A stretch of DNA of 64,000 bases from Cephalothrix simula. Lineage: Eukaryota; Nemertea; Palaeonemertea; Archinemertea; Cephalotrichidae. The stretch lies in assembly GCA_035591015.1 (NCBI GenBank), contig JAXIUW010000007.1, positions 1 through 64,000 on the forward strand, written 5' to 3'. The position numbers were made by a program, and so were the translations under genes. Below are positions 27,476 to 37,585 of this stretch, in pieces. Under the pieces are notes generated by a model. It made no database searches and was not told the DNA's origin. It saw only the letters and a program-made list of their open reading frames with translations. Numbering within the stretch: position 1 is the stretch's first letter; every line of letters begins with the position of its first letter.

Positions 27476-30400
27476 GCGCTGCGATGCTGGGTATGAATAG
27501 CCTTAGGTTGCAGGATTGCGCCCAATTGCTGGTGGAGACTCTGCGCAGAATCGGGTTGCGAGCGAAGAATCAAACTATTGTCCGTGGCCGGGCTTAACTG
27601 GGGGTTGGCGGCAATCTGCCCAATAAGATGCTCTATGTTTAGGTTATGTTGTTCGGCTAGCTCAATCTTGATATGGTCGCTATGCTGCTTGATGCTGGTA
27701 ATCCCCATGTTTTGCGCCCAGATTTTAAGTTGAATAACATCAAATAGTTCAATGGCTTCAGCGGGCAATTTCCCGAAGCGGTCTTCTAAAGATTGGCGCA
27801 GTTCCCAGCACTGCTCTTCGTGTTTCAGCTGTGATATTTGCTTGTAAATCTCTAAGCGCAGGCTGATGCCGGGGATATATTTTTCAGGCAGAATATACGG
27901 AAAATTAAGGCTAATCGCACAGCCTGTGGTGTTGCTCAGGGTGGCGGTGCCTTCTTTAAGCTCGGTTACGGCCTGATTAACTAATTCTGTATACATTTCT
28001 AGCCCTACAGAATGAATGTGCCCAGATTGCTCCGCCCCTAGCAAATTGCCCGTACCCCGAAGTTCTAAATCTTGCAGGGCGACCATAAATCCGGTGCCTT
28101 GCTCGGATAGCTCTTGAATGGTGCGTAAACGCTTGCGAGCAACGGAGCTTTGCGCACGCCCCGGAGTGGTTAACAACCATGCGTAGGCTGGAACGCTAGA
28201 GCGACCAACACGGCCTCTAATCTGATAGAGTTGCGCCAAACCATAATTTTCAGCACGATTGATAAAAATGCAGTTGGCCTCGGGAATATCAAGCCCTGAT
28301 TCGATGATAGTCGTACACAGCAAAACATTGGTGCGACCTTCAACAAAATCTAGCATGATGCGCTCTAGTTGAGTGGCCGACATTTGCCCATGAGCTACAC
28401 CAATTTTGGCTTGAGGCACTACTTTATGTAGCCAACGTTCTTGAATATGAATATCTTCAACGCGATTATGTACAAAGAAAACTCGACCATTTCGGCGTAA
28501 CTCACGCTCTATGCCCTCACGAACGGCATGTTCTGAACGCCTGATTATTCTGGTACGCACCGAGCGTCGTCCCGGTGGCGCAGTTTGAATAGTGCTGACT
28601 TTTAGTAATCCTGACAATGACATATGCAGCGTGCGTGGAATGGGCGTGGCACTCATGGTCAGCACATCAACCCGAGCCTTAAGCTGCTTTAGTTTTTCTT
28701 TATGAGTAACTCCAAAGCGGTGTTCTTCATCAATAATCAATAAACCCAAGTTTTTAGGTTTAACTTGCTTAGATAGTAACTTATGCGTGCCAATCAAAAT
28801 ATCAACCTTGCTCTCAGCAAAATCAGCTAAGACTTGCTTTTGTTCTGGAGCAGCCACAAAGCGACTGAATAGCTTGGTTTTTACCGCAAACGGTTCCATG
28901 CGCTTGTTGAAGGTATTAAAGTGTTGCGAGGCCAGCACGGTGGTGGGCGACATCAGCATCACCTGATAGCCATTTATCACGGCTAAGTAGGCTGCTCGTA
29001 GAGCGACTTCAGTTTTGCCAAAGCCGGCATCACCAGAGATTAGACGATCCATCGGCTCTAGGTTTTGCATGTCATTATAAACATCTTCAATGGCTGCTTG
29101 TTGATCAGGGGTTTCTTGAAAAATAAATGTATCGGCAAAAGCCTCTAGGGCAAGTTGATCAAACTTAAAGGCAATGCCATCAACAACTTTGCGCTCGGCC
29201 TGCAAGCGAATCAGCTCTTCGGTCATATCACGAATGGCCTTGTAGGTTTTATTGCGTGAGTTCTTCCAAGCAGCATCACCTAGTTTGTGCAGCGGCGGAT
29301 TGCTATCTCCGGAAGAATAACGATGCACCAAATGCATATTATGTACAGGCACATAAACAACATCGCTGCCGGCATAGCGAATAACTAGATAATCAGCCGT
29401 AGTAGACTGGGCAGCAATAGTTTTTAAGCCTTCGTAACGACCAACTCCATAGTCAACATGCACCACAGCATCGCCCAAACTAAGACGGCTTAAAGAACCC
29501 AAACTCTGCTGATTGCGCCGTGATTGACGCTGTTGTTGCCGTGGCGGGGCACCTTTTAATTCGTATTCGGTGATGAGGGCTAGTCGTGGAATATCAGCAG
29601 TGCCTTTGAGCTGAAAACCGGCCTGTGGAGCAGGTTCAATCAATTGTAGAAGCCCCGGCTTAATAGCCTCGGGTGTTAAGGGAATGTTGGCAATGGTTGA
29701 TGGCACAGCATTAAGGTCTTGGCGCAGAAGGTTAGACTGCATCTGTGCCAGCCGAGTTTGCGAGTCTGCACAAATAATAATTTGCGCTCCGGCTTGCTGC
29801 CATTCTTCTAAAACTTTAACGGCTGGCTGGTCATTAGCCATGAATTGTGTCGCTAAAAATTCATTGCTCACAAGGGGCGATTCTAGGGCATCAGGTTCGG
29901 TAAATTGGCTGGTTTCAATTCTAGAGAAGCGCTTGATGCGTTGCTGTAGTTGCTCCGGTTCAGTGTAGGTTTGCTCTAAGGCAGGGCAGGGTGTGCCTTC
30001 TTCAAGGCAAACTTGGTATTCTTCAAGCACATCTTGGTGATGGGCTTCAATCAATTCTTCAAACCGAGTCATTTCTTCAATAACTATAGTGGCATCAGCC
30101 TTTACATAGTCTAATATATGCCCTGTTTGTGGATATAAGAGACCCATCAAACGCTCTAAACCAGAAAAATGAACACCGCCCTCAAGATTTTCGGCTAGTT
30201 GCCAGTAGATTTCTGGCGCAATTTGCTTTTTATAGCGTGGTAATTCTTGCAACGCTCGCTCACGAGTAGTGGCATTAAGTACGGCTTCGGTGGCCGGCAC
30301 AATGCTGATGCTTGAGCAGGCTTTAATAGTGGTTTGGCTTTCTGCATCAAAAATACGCATTTCTTCAAGGTCTTCATCTAAAAAATCTAGTCGTACCGGA

Positions 30401-30936
30401 TTGATGTAATGCGCTGGAAAAACATCTATTATGTCACCATGCACGCTAAATTCACCGGGCAGTTCAACCATTTCGGTGCGTACATAGCCATTGAACAGCA
30501 AAGCCTCGGCAAGCTGGCTATATTGGGGTGGCGCGCTGAGATTATAGTTAAGCACACATTGCTTAAATAAATTGCGGGGCATGGTGTAGCCTAAGAGGGC
30601 TTGAGCCGTGGTTACCAAAACTTTTGCTGAGCCATCGCACAGCTTATAGAGGGCATCAAGTCGCTTAGCAATGGTGTCTTTGCTGGGTGAGAAGTCGCTG
30701 AAAGGTGGTGTTTCCCAATGCGGAAAAAAGGCTGCTTGCACCGAAAAATACTCTAGGTCTTGGCGCAGACTTTCGGCACGAGAAAATGATTCAACCACAA
30801 TCACCGTTAAGGCTGGTTGATGTTGACCATAGTACTGAATAAGCCACGGCAAGGCCGCTGGTGGCAATTTGCCAATTTTAAGGGGTTCGGCACGGCTTGC
30901 TCCTCTAGCGAGGCGATTAAAAAATTTATCGTCCAT
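27472..30936 (-). CDS. mfd: Transcription-repair coupling factor
   Basis: Mfd displaces stalled RNA polymerase and recruits UvrA. The 1154 aa protein is full length. N-terminal UvrB-homology region at about 1-330. RNA-polymerase-interacting domain at about 480-560 (GDAVVHVDYGVGRYEGL). RecG-like translocase at about 590-960 with Walker A GDAGFGKTE, DEEH and the TATPIPRTL motif. C-terminal TRCF domain at about 990-1120 with NFPYILPEKYIP. The 5' flank of about 400 bp to guaB has no other gene. Confidence 0.97.
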   Translation of the reverse strand: MDDKFFNRLARGASRAEPLKIGKLPPAALPWLIQYYGQHQPALTVIVVESFSRAESLRQDLEYFSVQAAFFPHWETPPFSDFSPSKDTIAKRLDALYKLCDGSAKVLVTTAQALLGYTMPRNLFKQCVLNYNLSAPPQYSQLAEALLFNGYVRTEMVELPGEFSVHGDIIDVFPAHYINPVRLDFLDEDLEEMRIFDAESQTTIKACSSISIVPATEAVLNATTRERALQELPRYKKQIAPEIYWQLAENLEGGVHFSGLERLMGLLYPQTGHILDYVKADATIVIEEMTRFEELIEAHHQDVLEEYQVCLEEGTPCPALEQTYTEPEQLQQRIKRFSRIETSQFTEPDALESPLVSNEFLATQFMANDQPAVKVLEEWQQAGAQIIICADSQTRLAQMQSNLLRQDLNAVPSTIANIPLTPEAIKPGLLQLIEPAPQAGFQLKGTADIPRLALITEYELKGAPPRQQQRQSRRNQQSLGSLSRLSLGDAVVHVDYGVGRYEGLKTIAAQSTTADYLVIRYAGSDVVYVPVHNMHLVHRYSSGDSNPPLHKLGDAAWKNSRNKTYKAIRDMTEELIRLQAERKVVDGIAFKFDQLALEAFADTFIFQETPDQQAAIEDVYNDMQNLEPMDRLISGDAGFGKTEVALRAAYLAVINGYQVMLMSPTTVLASQHFNTFNKRMEPFAVKTKLFSRFVAAPEQKQVLADFAESKVDILIGTHKLLSKQVKPKNLGLLIIDEEHRFGVTHKEKLKQLKARVDVLTMSATPIPRTLHMSLSGLLKVSTIQTAPPGRRSVRTRIIRRSEHAVREGIERELRRNGRVFFVHNRVEDIHIQERWLHKVVPQAKIGVAHGQMSATQLERIMLDFVEGRTNVLLCTTIIESGLDIPEANCIFINRAENYGLAQLYQIRGRVGRSSVPAYAWLLTTPGRAQSSVARKRLRTIQELSEQGTGFMVALQDLELRGTGNLLGAEQSGHIHSVGLEMYTELVNQAVTELKEGTATLSNTTGCAISLNFPYILPEKYIPGISLRLEIYKQISQLKHEEQCWELRQSLEDRFGKLPAEAIELFDVIQLKIWAQNMGITSIKQHSDHIKIELAEQHNLNIEHLIGQIAANPQLSPATDNSLILRSQPDSAQSLHQQLGAILQPKAIHTQHRSA

Positions 30937-31332
30937 AAAATATCTACAAAACAGTACTCACGGCATAACGCTTACACTAAAAGGCTGACAAAAGTTTAAT
31001 GCCGTATCTGTATGTCAGCAAGTTGTGCTGCTAACAAAATATCACTCAATGCTAAATAACTGCTAAACAAAATTAACGCTGAGTGCTAGAATTGATGGTT
31101 ATATAAGAGAGAAAACTTTGTGAAGACAAGTTTTTTGTACTTATCAGAGAGCTTTACAGCAGAGCGGACTAGTATTTGTTATTAAACATTATTGCTGGGC
31201 ATTGTTGAGAACTGCTCTACTTAGGTTTTCGCTTTAGATTTTTGCTGGAGCCTCTCGCTTAGTGTTTTCAGTTGATGCTTGCGCTGACTATGCGTAAGAA
31301 CTGTTAATGTTTTCTAGCTAGTATCTTATCTA
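30937..31332. other. Intergenic region between mfd and guaB
   Basis: About 400 bp between divergent genes, presumably with both promoters. I see no gene or clear repeat. No convincing -35/-10 pair stands out. Confidence 0.4.
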
Positions 31333-32730
31333 ATGAAGGCTAACCAAGTACACCACACCCTTAAAGATTTGCCCAAGTTAGCACTAACCTTTGATGACGT
31401 TCTATTAGAACCGCAATTTTCAGAGGTTATGCCGGCCAAGGTTGATCTTAAAACACGACTTACACGTAGACTAGAGCTTAATCTGCCCTTGATTAGCGCA
31501 GCTATGGATACCGTAACCGAGCACAGAACGGCCATTTGCATGGCTCAGGAGGGCGGAATAGGCATTATCCACCGCAATTTGAGCATTGAGCAGCAGGCCA
31601 CCGAGGTAGACATCGTTAAGCGTTCCGAAAGCGGTATGATATCTAACCCGATTACCGTAAACCGCACCGCTACCGTGGGCGAAGTGCAGGCGGTAATGCG
31701 TGAATACCGTATTTCAGGCTTGCCAGTCACCTGCAATAAAGAGCTAGTGGGTATTGTTACTAATCGTGATATTCGCTTTGAAACCAACCCACTAAGACCC
31801 ATCAATGAGCTAATGACTCAAGGCCGTGAAAACCTAGTTACGGTTAAGAAGGGCATTGATTTAGAGGATTCAAAAGCTATTTTGCATCGCCATCGTATTG
31901 AAAAACTTTTGGTTGTTAATGATGACTATGAACTGGTAGGCCTCATAACCATTAAAGATATTGAGAAAAGCACACGTTACCCGTTATCAAGCAAGGATGA
32001 ATATGGCAGGCTATTAGTAGGAGCAGCAGTAGGCGTTGGCAAGAGCGATATTGAGCGTGCCGAGGCTTTGGTAGCGGCCTCAGTTGATGTTTTAGTGGTT
32101 GATACGGCACATGCTAACTCTGCGGTGGTGCTTAAAGCCGTTGCCGAGTTCTGCGATAAATTCAAAGATGTAGAGGTGATTGCTGGCAATATAGTTACCG
32201 CCGATGCTGCCTTAGCATTAATTGAAAGAGGCTGCGCTGCGGTNNNNNNNNNNNNNNNNNNNNNNNNNNNNNNNNNNNNNNNNNNNNNNNNNNNNNNNNN
32301 NNNNNNNNNNNNNNNNNNNNNNNNNNNNNNNNNNNNNNNNNNNGGCAATCTATTTGCTGGAACAGAAGAAAGCCCCGGCCAAACAGTGCTTTATCAGGGG
32401 CGACGCTACAAGATTTATCGTGGAATGGGTTCTATGCGAGCGATGCGGTCTGGCTCTGCGGAGCGTTATTTTCAGGATTCAGATTCTAGCAAGCACATTC
32501 CCGAAGGCATAGAAGGGCGAGTGCCGTTTCGGGGTAGTTTGTCAGAAAGCATATTTCAATACCAAGGCGGTATTAAAGCCGGAATGGGTTACGTGGGTTG
32601 CGCTAATATTCCAGAGTTGCATCAGAAGGCTCGCTTTGTGCGTGTTAGCAATATGGGATTGCGTGAAGGGCATATTCATGATGTGCAAATTACCGAAGAA
32701 GCCCCTAATTATCACCGTAGCGAAGGCTAA
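31333..32730 (+). CDS. guaB: IMP dehydrogenase, interrupted by a scaffold gap
   Basis: GuaB oxidises IMP to XMP, the committed step to GMP. Visible parts: N-terminal [21 protein letters not shown], two CBS domains at about 95-215, DTAHANSAV, and after the gap [10 protein letters not shown], then [13 protein letters not shown]. The 100 N at 32244-32343 hide the active-site loop and catalytic Cys (GPGSICTTR in the family). By comparison with the family about 66 residues (near 200 bp) should lie there, so the gap size is a placeholder and the joined protein length is not real. The gene is otherwise intact. Confidence 0.95.
   Translation: MKANQVHHTLKDLPKLALTFDDVLLEPQFSEVMPAKVDLKTRLTRRLELNLPLISAAMDTVTEHRTAICMAQEGGIGIIHRNLSIEQQATEVDIVKRSESGMISNPITVNRTATVGEVQAVMREYRISGLPVTCNKELVGIVTNRDIRFETNPLRPINELMTQGRENLVTVKKGIDLEDSKAILHRHRIEKLLVVNDDYELVGLITIKDIEKSTRYPLSSKDEYGRLLVGAAVGVGKSDIERAEALVAASVDVLVVDTAHANSAVVLKAVAEFCDKFKDVEVIAGNIVTADAALALIERGCAAXXXXXXXXXXXXXXXXXXXXXXXXXXXXXXXXXXGNLFAGTEESPGQTVLYQGRRYKIYRGMGSMRAMRSGSAERYFQDSDSSKHIPEGIEGRVPFRGSLSESIFQYQGGIKAGMGYVGCANIPELHQKARFVRVSNMGLREGHIHDVQITEEAPNYHRSEG
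32244..32343. other. Assembly gap of exactly 100 N
   Basis: One run of N inside guaB. The round number and the mismatch to the expected missing length mark it as a scaffold gap of unknown size. Confidence 0.98.
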
Positions 32731-33000
32731 AGGATTATAAATGCAATAAACTGCCTGAAAATAGAGGCTGGCAGCATCAGAGGTTAAAGAGAACGCCATA
32801 TACTTTGCAATACTAGTAAGCCCAGTATTATCAACAAAGAAGGCTTTATTCTAAAAAATAAGAGAATGCTCTACAAAAGTATTAAAAAAGTGTTCCGCAG
32901 GGTTATTAACAGTAGCAATCTAGGCATTGGCGGTGCTAACCGAAGCACCGCCCGTCAGTCGGCTGGCAGAGTGTTGCCCAAGGGTACTCAGCACCGCATT

Positions 33001-33090
33001 ATGTCAAGGTTAATTATGTCAAGATTGATTGTGCCGAGATTAACTGCACCAAGACTAATTGCATCAAGGTTAATTGCGCCGAATTTAGCA
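33001..33090 (+). repeat. Six 15-bp tandem repeats encoding MSRLI-like pentapeptides
   Basis: Six consecutive 15-bp units (first ATGTCAAGGTTAATT) encode MSRLI, MSRLI, VPRLT, APRLI, ASRLI and APNLA just before the hydrophobic core of the lipoprotein signal. Change in copy number would lengthen or shorten the signal n-region and add or remove start codons. Confidence 0.8.
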
Positions 33091-34116
33091 CTTATGTTAT
33101 TGGCGATGTGGTTGCTGTCAGCGTGCAGTTTGAGCTATTTTGAAGGCAATACCTACCAAAAAGAAGAACGCTGGATACAGGCCGAAGAAAAATATAATCG
33201 TGCCTTGGCCTTTCCTAATGCTGATGTAGCCACTATTGAAGAACAGTTAAGTAAGGTTCGCCCGCCAGCAGCCCTGATGCATTTAGAAGAGTATCAACGT
33301 TATTTGGCAGCTAGGGAGTATCATAAGGCTTTTGAAAGTATTGAGAAGGCTCATCAAGCCGATGCACAGGCAACTCTTAACACCGCTAGCGGAACAATAA
33401 GTGCTAGTGCAGAGTGGGCTAAGTGGTACAGAGTGCTACTAATTGGCCGAGTAGTGGTTACCGAGTTTATGGGTCTGACTCTGCGTGATTCAGATGCGAT
33501 AAACTTTGTGCTGCGCCTTGATACGCCTACGCTAGAAACGGTAGATGCCGATATGGATTTTAGTACGGGCTTGCTAACCTTTGAGAGCGTTATCTACGAC
33601 CCTCTACCCCAGCAGTTTTTTATGTATACTCTGCGTGACATAGGACTTAAACTGGTGTTTGAAAAATCATCTTTACGGCAGTATTCAAGCACAGAGTTAC
33701 TCAAAATGGTTAGCTTTCCTAGCTCAACTATTGATATTCAAGGCAATCTTAGGTTTCCGCAGTTAGGCGATGCCCAGCACAAGGTTGAATTGGCCGATAT
33801 TGGTCTAAAATCAACATATAGTTTAGTGCTTGATGCTACTAATCGCCCCGCAGTTAGCTTTGTGCTTGAAGCAGAGCAAGAGCAACTAAAATTAATACAG
33901 CCGCAAAAAAATATGACGATGCCCGCACGAGTATATATCAATCCTGATAGTCGGCATGTTCTAGTAGATTTTGGGCAGTATCGGTTAGAGCCTGTAGAAG
34001 ATGGATTACAGTGGCTAGTAAGCCGTGAAGAGGGCAATTATGTAACTATAATTGCTAAAAATATTGCTTTACAGCCCTATTTGTATTACCGTGGAAATAG
34101 TCTGTTAGTTAATTAA
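33001..34116 (+). CDS. Outer-membrane or periplasmic lipoprotein, unknown function
   Basis: The protein carries a lipoprotein signal (LMLLAMWLLSAC, Cys at about residue 42 from this start). The mature part has helical TPR-like repeats near its N-terminus (ERWIQAEEKYNRAL) and a beta-rich C-terminal half of about 200 residues with DUF4403-like strand pattern. Start is uncertain: an upstream ATG at 32866 adds 45 basic residues that do not look like a signal, while the ATGs at 33001 and 33016 fall in a 15-bp tandem array. It precedes the TerB-like gene by 15 bp. Family not recognised. Confidence 0.72.
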   Translation: MSRLIMSRLIVPRLTAPRLIASRLIAPNLALMLLAMWLLSACSLSYFEGNTYQKEERWIQAEEKYNRALAFPNADVATIEEQLSKVRPPAALMHLEEYQRYLAAREYHKAFESIEKAHQADAQATLNTASGTISASAEWAKWYRVLLIGRVVVTEFMGLTLRDSDAINFVLRLDTPTLETVDADMDFSTGLLTFESVIYDPLPQQFFMYTLRDIGLKLVFEKSSLRQYSSTELLKMVSFPSSTIDIQGNLRFPQLGDAQHKVELADIGLKSTYSLVLDATNRPAVSFVLEAEQEQLKLIQPQKNMTMPARVYINPDSRHVLVDFGQYRLEPVEDGLQWLVSREEGNYVTIIAKNIALQPYLYYRGNSLLVN

Positions 34117-34131
34117 TACGGATACCACCAA

Positions 34132-34722
34132 ATGTTTGCCACTCCACAAGAAGAATGGCCAGATATAAGTGAATATTCTTGGCAAAAAAGAAGAAGCTAC
34201 CTAATTGCTGTGGCCTTGGTGTCATCGGCTGATGGAGCTTTAGATCGTAATGAAATCAATCTGCTTGAGCGGTGGATGGTTGAGTTTAGACTGTCACAGC
34301 TCAGTCGTAATCAAGTTTGGCGTGCTGCAAAGCATCATGATGCAGACTTGAGTGACTTAGTGCATAAATTTGTTGATACAGACTTAACCTATTCTTTGGT
34401 GCTTGACATGATGGGGATGGCCATGACTGACGGCATCCTTGCTGATGAAGAAGTATTATTATTGGGCGGAGCATCAAGATTGCTAGGCATTAGTGATACG
34501 GCCTTTCATATTATGGTTGAGTTTGTACACTCGGTTTGGCAACAGTTTCATCTTTCAAATCCAGAACCGCTTTTTGATTACAACATAGAGAAAACCTTTG
34601 AGCTGTTCATTACCAACAAGGCTAAGTTGTTTCGGCACACGCTGTTCTGCACTGTTTCTGAAATCTATGACAGTGCCTTAAAAAAACGTTGGCTAGAGTA
34701 CAAAAAAGAACATGGATTCTAG
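34132..34722 (+). CDS. TerB-like tellurite-resistance-domain protein
   Basis: The 196 aa soluble alpha-helical protein has the TerB/DjlA-type pattern: YLIAVALVSSADGALDRNEI and MAMTDGILADEEVLLLGGAS. It has two acidic (A/S)DG-containing helices about 80 residues apart, which bind metal in relatives. It lies between a lipoprotein gene and ftsE with short gaps (15 and 45 bp) on the same strand. Role unknown; TerB-domain proteins are often linked to membrane-associated stress complexes, but nothing here shows that function. Confidence 0.78.
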   Translation: MFATPQEEWPDISEYSWQKRRSYLIAVALVSSADGALDRNEINLLERWMVEFRLSQLSRNQVWRAAKHHDADLSDLVHKFVDTDLTYSLVLDMMGMAMTDGILADEEVLLLGGASRLLGISDTAFHIMVEFVHSVWQQFHLSNPEPLFDYNIEKTFELFITNKAKLFRHTLFCTVSEIYDSALKKRWLEYKKEHGF

Positions 34723-34767
34723 TTGGCATACCTTGGCAAGTATTGGGCAATTAGTTGCAGTTAGTGG

Positions 34768-35490
34768 ATGATTGCATTCAAGAAAGTATCTAAGCGCTAC
34801 GGAGAGTTCCCCTTTCTGCTAGAAAACATAGACTTAAAAATAGAGCGCGGCAGTTTTTTTTATTTGACCGGAATAAGTGGAGCGGGGAAAACCACGGTAT
34901 TCAAGCTGTTGCTAGGGCAAGAACTGCCCACTAAAGGGCAAGTGCTGTTTGATGGTGATGACATAACCATGTATCGGCCACGCACCAAAGCCCGCCATCG
35001 CCGCCGAGTGGGCATGGTGTATCAGGATGTTGACAACTACCTACTGCGCTCAGAAAGTATAGAGCGCAATGTGATTATTCCGCTAGAAATAGCTGGTCAA
35101 TATAACCGTCAAGGCAAACAGCGTGTGGCCGTACTGCTAGAGAAAATAGGATTATACGCAAGACGCAAAGAGCCGGTTAGCACGCTTTCAGGGGGTGAAA
35201 AGCAGTTAGTGTCTATTGCCAGAGCCATGGTCTTTGAGCCAGATACTTTTTTTGCGGATGAACCAACGGGCAACCTAGACCCTAAAGCCTCAATTAAGGT
35301 GCTTAATCTTCTTAAAGACATCCATCAGCTGGGAACAACGGTATTGGTGGCTACGCATGACATTTCTTTTATTCGCAAATACTCAGCTCGCACGCTGCTG
35401 ATCAGTAATAAAAACATACGTGAAACACGCATAAAAAAAGACAAAGAGAAAGATAAATATAAAGATAAAGACGGAAGAACTCACCAATAA
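34768..35490 (+). CDS. ftsE: Cell division ATP-binding protein FtsE
   Basis: FtsE is the ATPase that, with FtsX, controls septal murein hydrolysis through EnvC. The 240 aa protein has Walker A GISGAGKTT, signature LSGGEKQL, Walker B ending FADEPTGNLDP and the switch His in VATHD. The last 25 residues are a Lys/Asp-rich tail (KDKEKDKYKDKD) coded by a 6-bp imperfect repeat; FtsE normally ends about 15 residues earlier. ftsX starts 35 bp later. Confidence 0.95.
   Translation: MIAFKKVSKRYGEFPFLLENIDLKIERGSFFYLTGISGAGKTTVFKLLLGQELPTKGQVLFDGDDITMYRPRTKARHRRRVGMVYQDVDNYLLRSESIERNVIIPLEIAGQYNRQGKQRVAVLLEKIGLYARRKEPVSTLSGGEKQLVSIARAMVFEPDTFFADEPTGNLDPKASIKVLNLLKDIHQLGTTVLVATHDISFIRKYSARTLLISNKNIRETRIKKDKEKDKYKDKDGRTHQ
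35435..35475 (+). repeat. 6-bp microsatellite in the ftsE 3' end
   Basis: Imperfect AAAGAY/AAAGAG hexamers encode a Lys-Asp/Glu tail at the FtsE C-terminus, beyond the conserved ATPase. Confidence 0.6.
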
Positions 35491-35525
35491 AAGATACTAA
35501 AGAACGCATGAAGTAATCATTTGCT

Positions 35526-36407
35526 ATGAAATTTATTATTAGTCGTAGCTTTCAAAATCTAAAAACTAATCTTGGCTCTAACATTAATCATGTGGTGATT
35601 ATTGCCACGGCGTTAACTTTGTTAGCGGTGGGGTTATTGCTGTATTTGAATATTAAGCATATCTCAGAAAATATGCTCTCTAATACGATGGCTTCAATTT
35701 TTTTGGTGTCAAGCATTAGTGAGGATGAGCGCAATGCTATTTTGCAAGAACTACTAGAACATCCCTTTATACGGAGTGCTGATTTAGTTTCGCCAGAGCA
35801 GGGCTTGCAAGAACTAGAGTCTAAACTAGGCATAGATTTTTCAGAGATTGCCAACCCCGAGATAATTCCCTACACCATAGATATTCATGTATTTGAAGAA
35901 TATGCCGACCAACTAAATGCGATTATTGATGAATATCGCTCATCACCCCAGATTAGCGATGTAGTGATTTCGGCACACATAGAGCAGCAAGTGAATTTAT
36001 TTCATACGGTGTTAGACAACGTAGGGCTTATATTTGGAGTGGTTATGTTGTTGGCTTTTTGCTTGATTATAGCCAATGCCAGCAAGCTATCATTATTTGT
36101 GCGCCGCAATGAGATAGAGATATTCTACTGCCTCGGAGCCACACGCATTATGATTTGCCTAATATTTACCCTAGAAGCGGTAGTGATGGCTGTGGTTAGC
36201 TGGGGGATAGCTTTAGGGGCAATATCTTCTATTTATTACACTTTTTTGGCGGGCATAACTTGGGAGGGTATGCCGCTAAGTTTGACGGATTTAACGATTT
36301 TTTATTCAGTATCAGAGGTAGGGTTATTCTTAGCGATTATTATTGGGCTAAGTGCCTTTAGTGCCTTTTATTCAAATTACCGTGTTTTACAGGGCTTAGA
36401 ACCATGA
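35526..36407 (+). CDS. ftsX: Cell division protein FtsX
   Basis: FtsX is the inner-membrane partner of FtsE. The 293 aa protein has the canonical layout: N-terminal cytoplasmic segment, TM1 at about 20-40, a periplasmic extracellular loop domain at about 50-160, then TM2-TM4 (about 165-190, 215-240, 260-285). LGATRIMICLIFTLEAV after TM2 matches the FtsX-family helix before TM3. The stop overlaps the envC start by 4 bp (ATGA). Confidence 0.93.
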   Translation: MKFIISRSFQNLKTNLGSNINHVVIIATALTLLAVGLLLYLNIKHISENMLSNTMASIFLVSSISEDERNAILQELLEHPFIRSADLVSPEQGLQELESKLGIDFSEIANPEIIPYTIDIHVFEEYADQLNAIIDEYRSSPQISDVVISAHIEQQVNLFHTVLDNVGLIFGVVMLLAFCLIIANASKLSLFVRRNEIEIFYCLGATRIMICLIFTLEAVVMAVVSWGIALGAISSIYYTFLAGITWEGMPLSLTDLTIFYSVSEVGLFLAIIIGLSAFSAFYSNYRVLQGLEP

Positions 36408-37585
36408 AAAACATTGCGTTTGGCTTGGTAATCATAGCCCTAATACTGTTTTTTCAGCTATTAGCTTTTGGCCAAGACAAGGTAGAAGATAAAGAAGAGC
36501 ACCTAACCAAAGTTCGCTTTGAAGAGGCGCAGACATCTTCATTATTAGAAAAGGTAACTATCTCACATAGTAAATCTATTAAAGAAATAGAGGCCTTGAA
36601 TGCGTCAGCAGAGCAACTTGACCGAAGTATAAAGAGGCTCACTAAAGAAAAAAAACAGCTAGCCAAAGATTTAGCCAATATTCGTGAGAGTATCAGGAAT
36701 AATCTAAACCTATTAGGCAAGCTCAAAACACGTTCGGTTCGGTATACAGAGTTTTTATATTACTTATCTAAGCAGGCTGACTTCGGCAATATATTGTCTT
36801 TGACCTTGCAAGAGCAGTCTGCCAAAAGCATGAATTATATTGCCAGCATGCTTTATCGTGGTCATAAAATGGTGATTGAAAGTCGCCAAGCCTACAATGA
36901 ACTCAGTGCTGATGAGAAGGAGCTTAGTAGCACTTTAGATACATTACGCCGTGCTGAAGCAGAGCTTGAAGCCCAGCAGCTAGAACACAAAATAGCCAAA
37001 CAAAAACTTAAAGAACAAATAGATAAGTTTAAGCATGATGCCAAACTATATAAATCTTATCTGCAAGAGCTAGCTGTACTGCGTGAGTCTTTAGAGCAAA
37101 GTATTCGCAAGCTAGAAGAAGAACGCCAGCAACAAAGTGAGCAAAGTCAAGCCATTGAACTACAACAGAAAATGCTGCCACCATTAGCTGAAGGGCGCAT
37201 AGTCGTCAACTTTAATGAGCAAGACCCCCGCTATGACTTCAACAAAATTCAACGTGGCCTAGTAATTTATCCTACCGAAAGAAGCCCGGTGAAGGCGGTA
37301 TATGGTGGTGAGGTTATTCATGCAACCGTTATGCGAGGTTATGGCTACGTGGTTATTGTTCAGCATCGGCCGGGGCTACATTCTGTGTATGGCCACCTCG
37401 CCTCTATTGATGTAGAGCTTGGCCAAGATGTAGCTACTGGCACAGTACTGGGCTATACGGGCTTTCAGCCCCTGCAAAACAATTATGCTCTGTACTTAGA
37501 GATACGCTATAACGGCAACGCTCAAGACCCGCTAGACTGGATTAATCGCCAACAACTAAAGCTAAAAGGCGCTAATAGCAATTAG
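36404..37585 (+). CDS. envC: EnvC-like murein hydrolase activator
   Basis: This periplasmic activator of septal amidases is recruited by FtsX. The 393 aa protein has a signal peptide (residues 1-24), a long coiled coil at about 40-265 broken by a short hairpin, and a C-terminal LytM/M23 domain at about 275-385 (GGEVIHATVMRGYGYVVIV and YGHL). The zinc-site HxH of active M23 peptidases is missing (NNYALYLEIRYN), as in EnvC, so it should be a non-catalytic activator. It is translationally coupled to ftsX and overlaps the convergent prc 3' end by 4 bp. Confidence 0.92.
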   Translation: MKNIAFGLVIIALILFFQLLAFGQDKVEDKEEHLTKVRFEEAQTSSLLEKVTISHSKSIKEIEALNASAEQLDRSIKRLTKEKKQLAKDLANIRESIRNNLNLLGKLKTRSVRYTEFLYYLSKQADFGNILSLTLQEQSAKSMNYIASMLYRGHKMVIESRQAYNELSADEKELSSTLDTLRRAEAELEAQQLEHKIAKQKLKEQIDKFKHDAKLYKSYLQELAVLRESLEQSIRKLEEERQQQSEQSQAIELQQKMLPPLAEGRIVVNFNEQDPRYDFNKIQRGLVIYPTERSPVKAVYGGEVIHATVMRGYGYVVIVQHRPGLHSVYGHLASIDVELGQDVATGTVLGYTGFQPLQNNYALYLEIRYNGNAQDPLDWINRQQLKLKGANSN

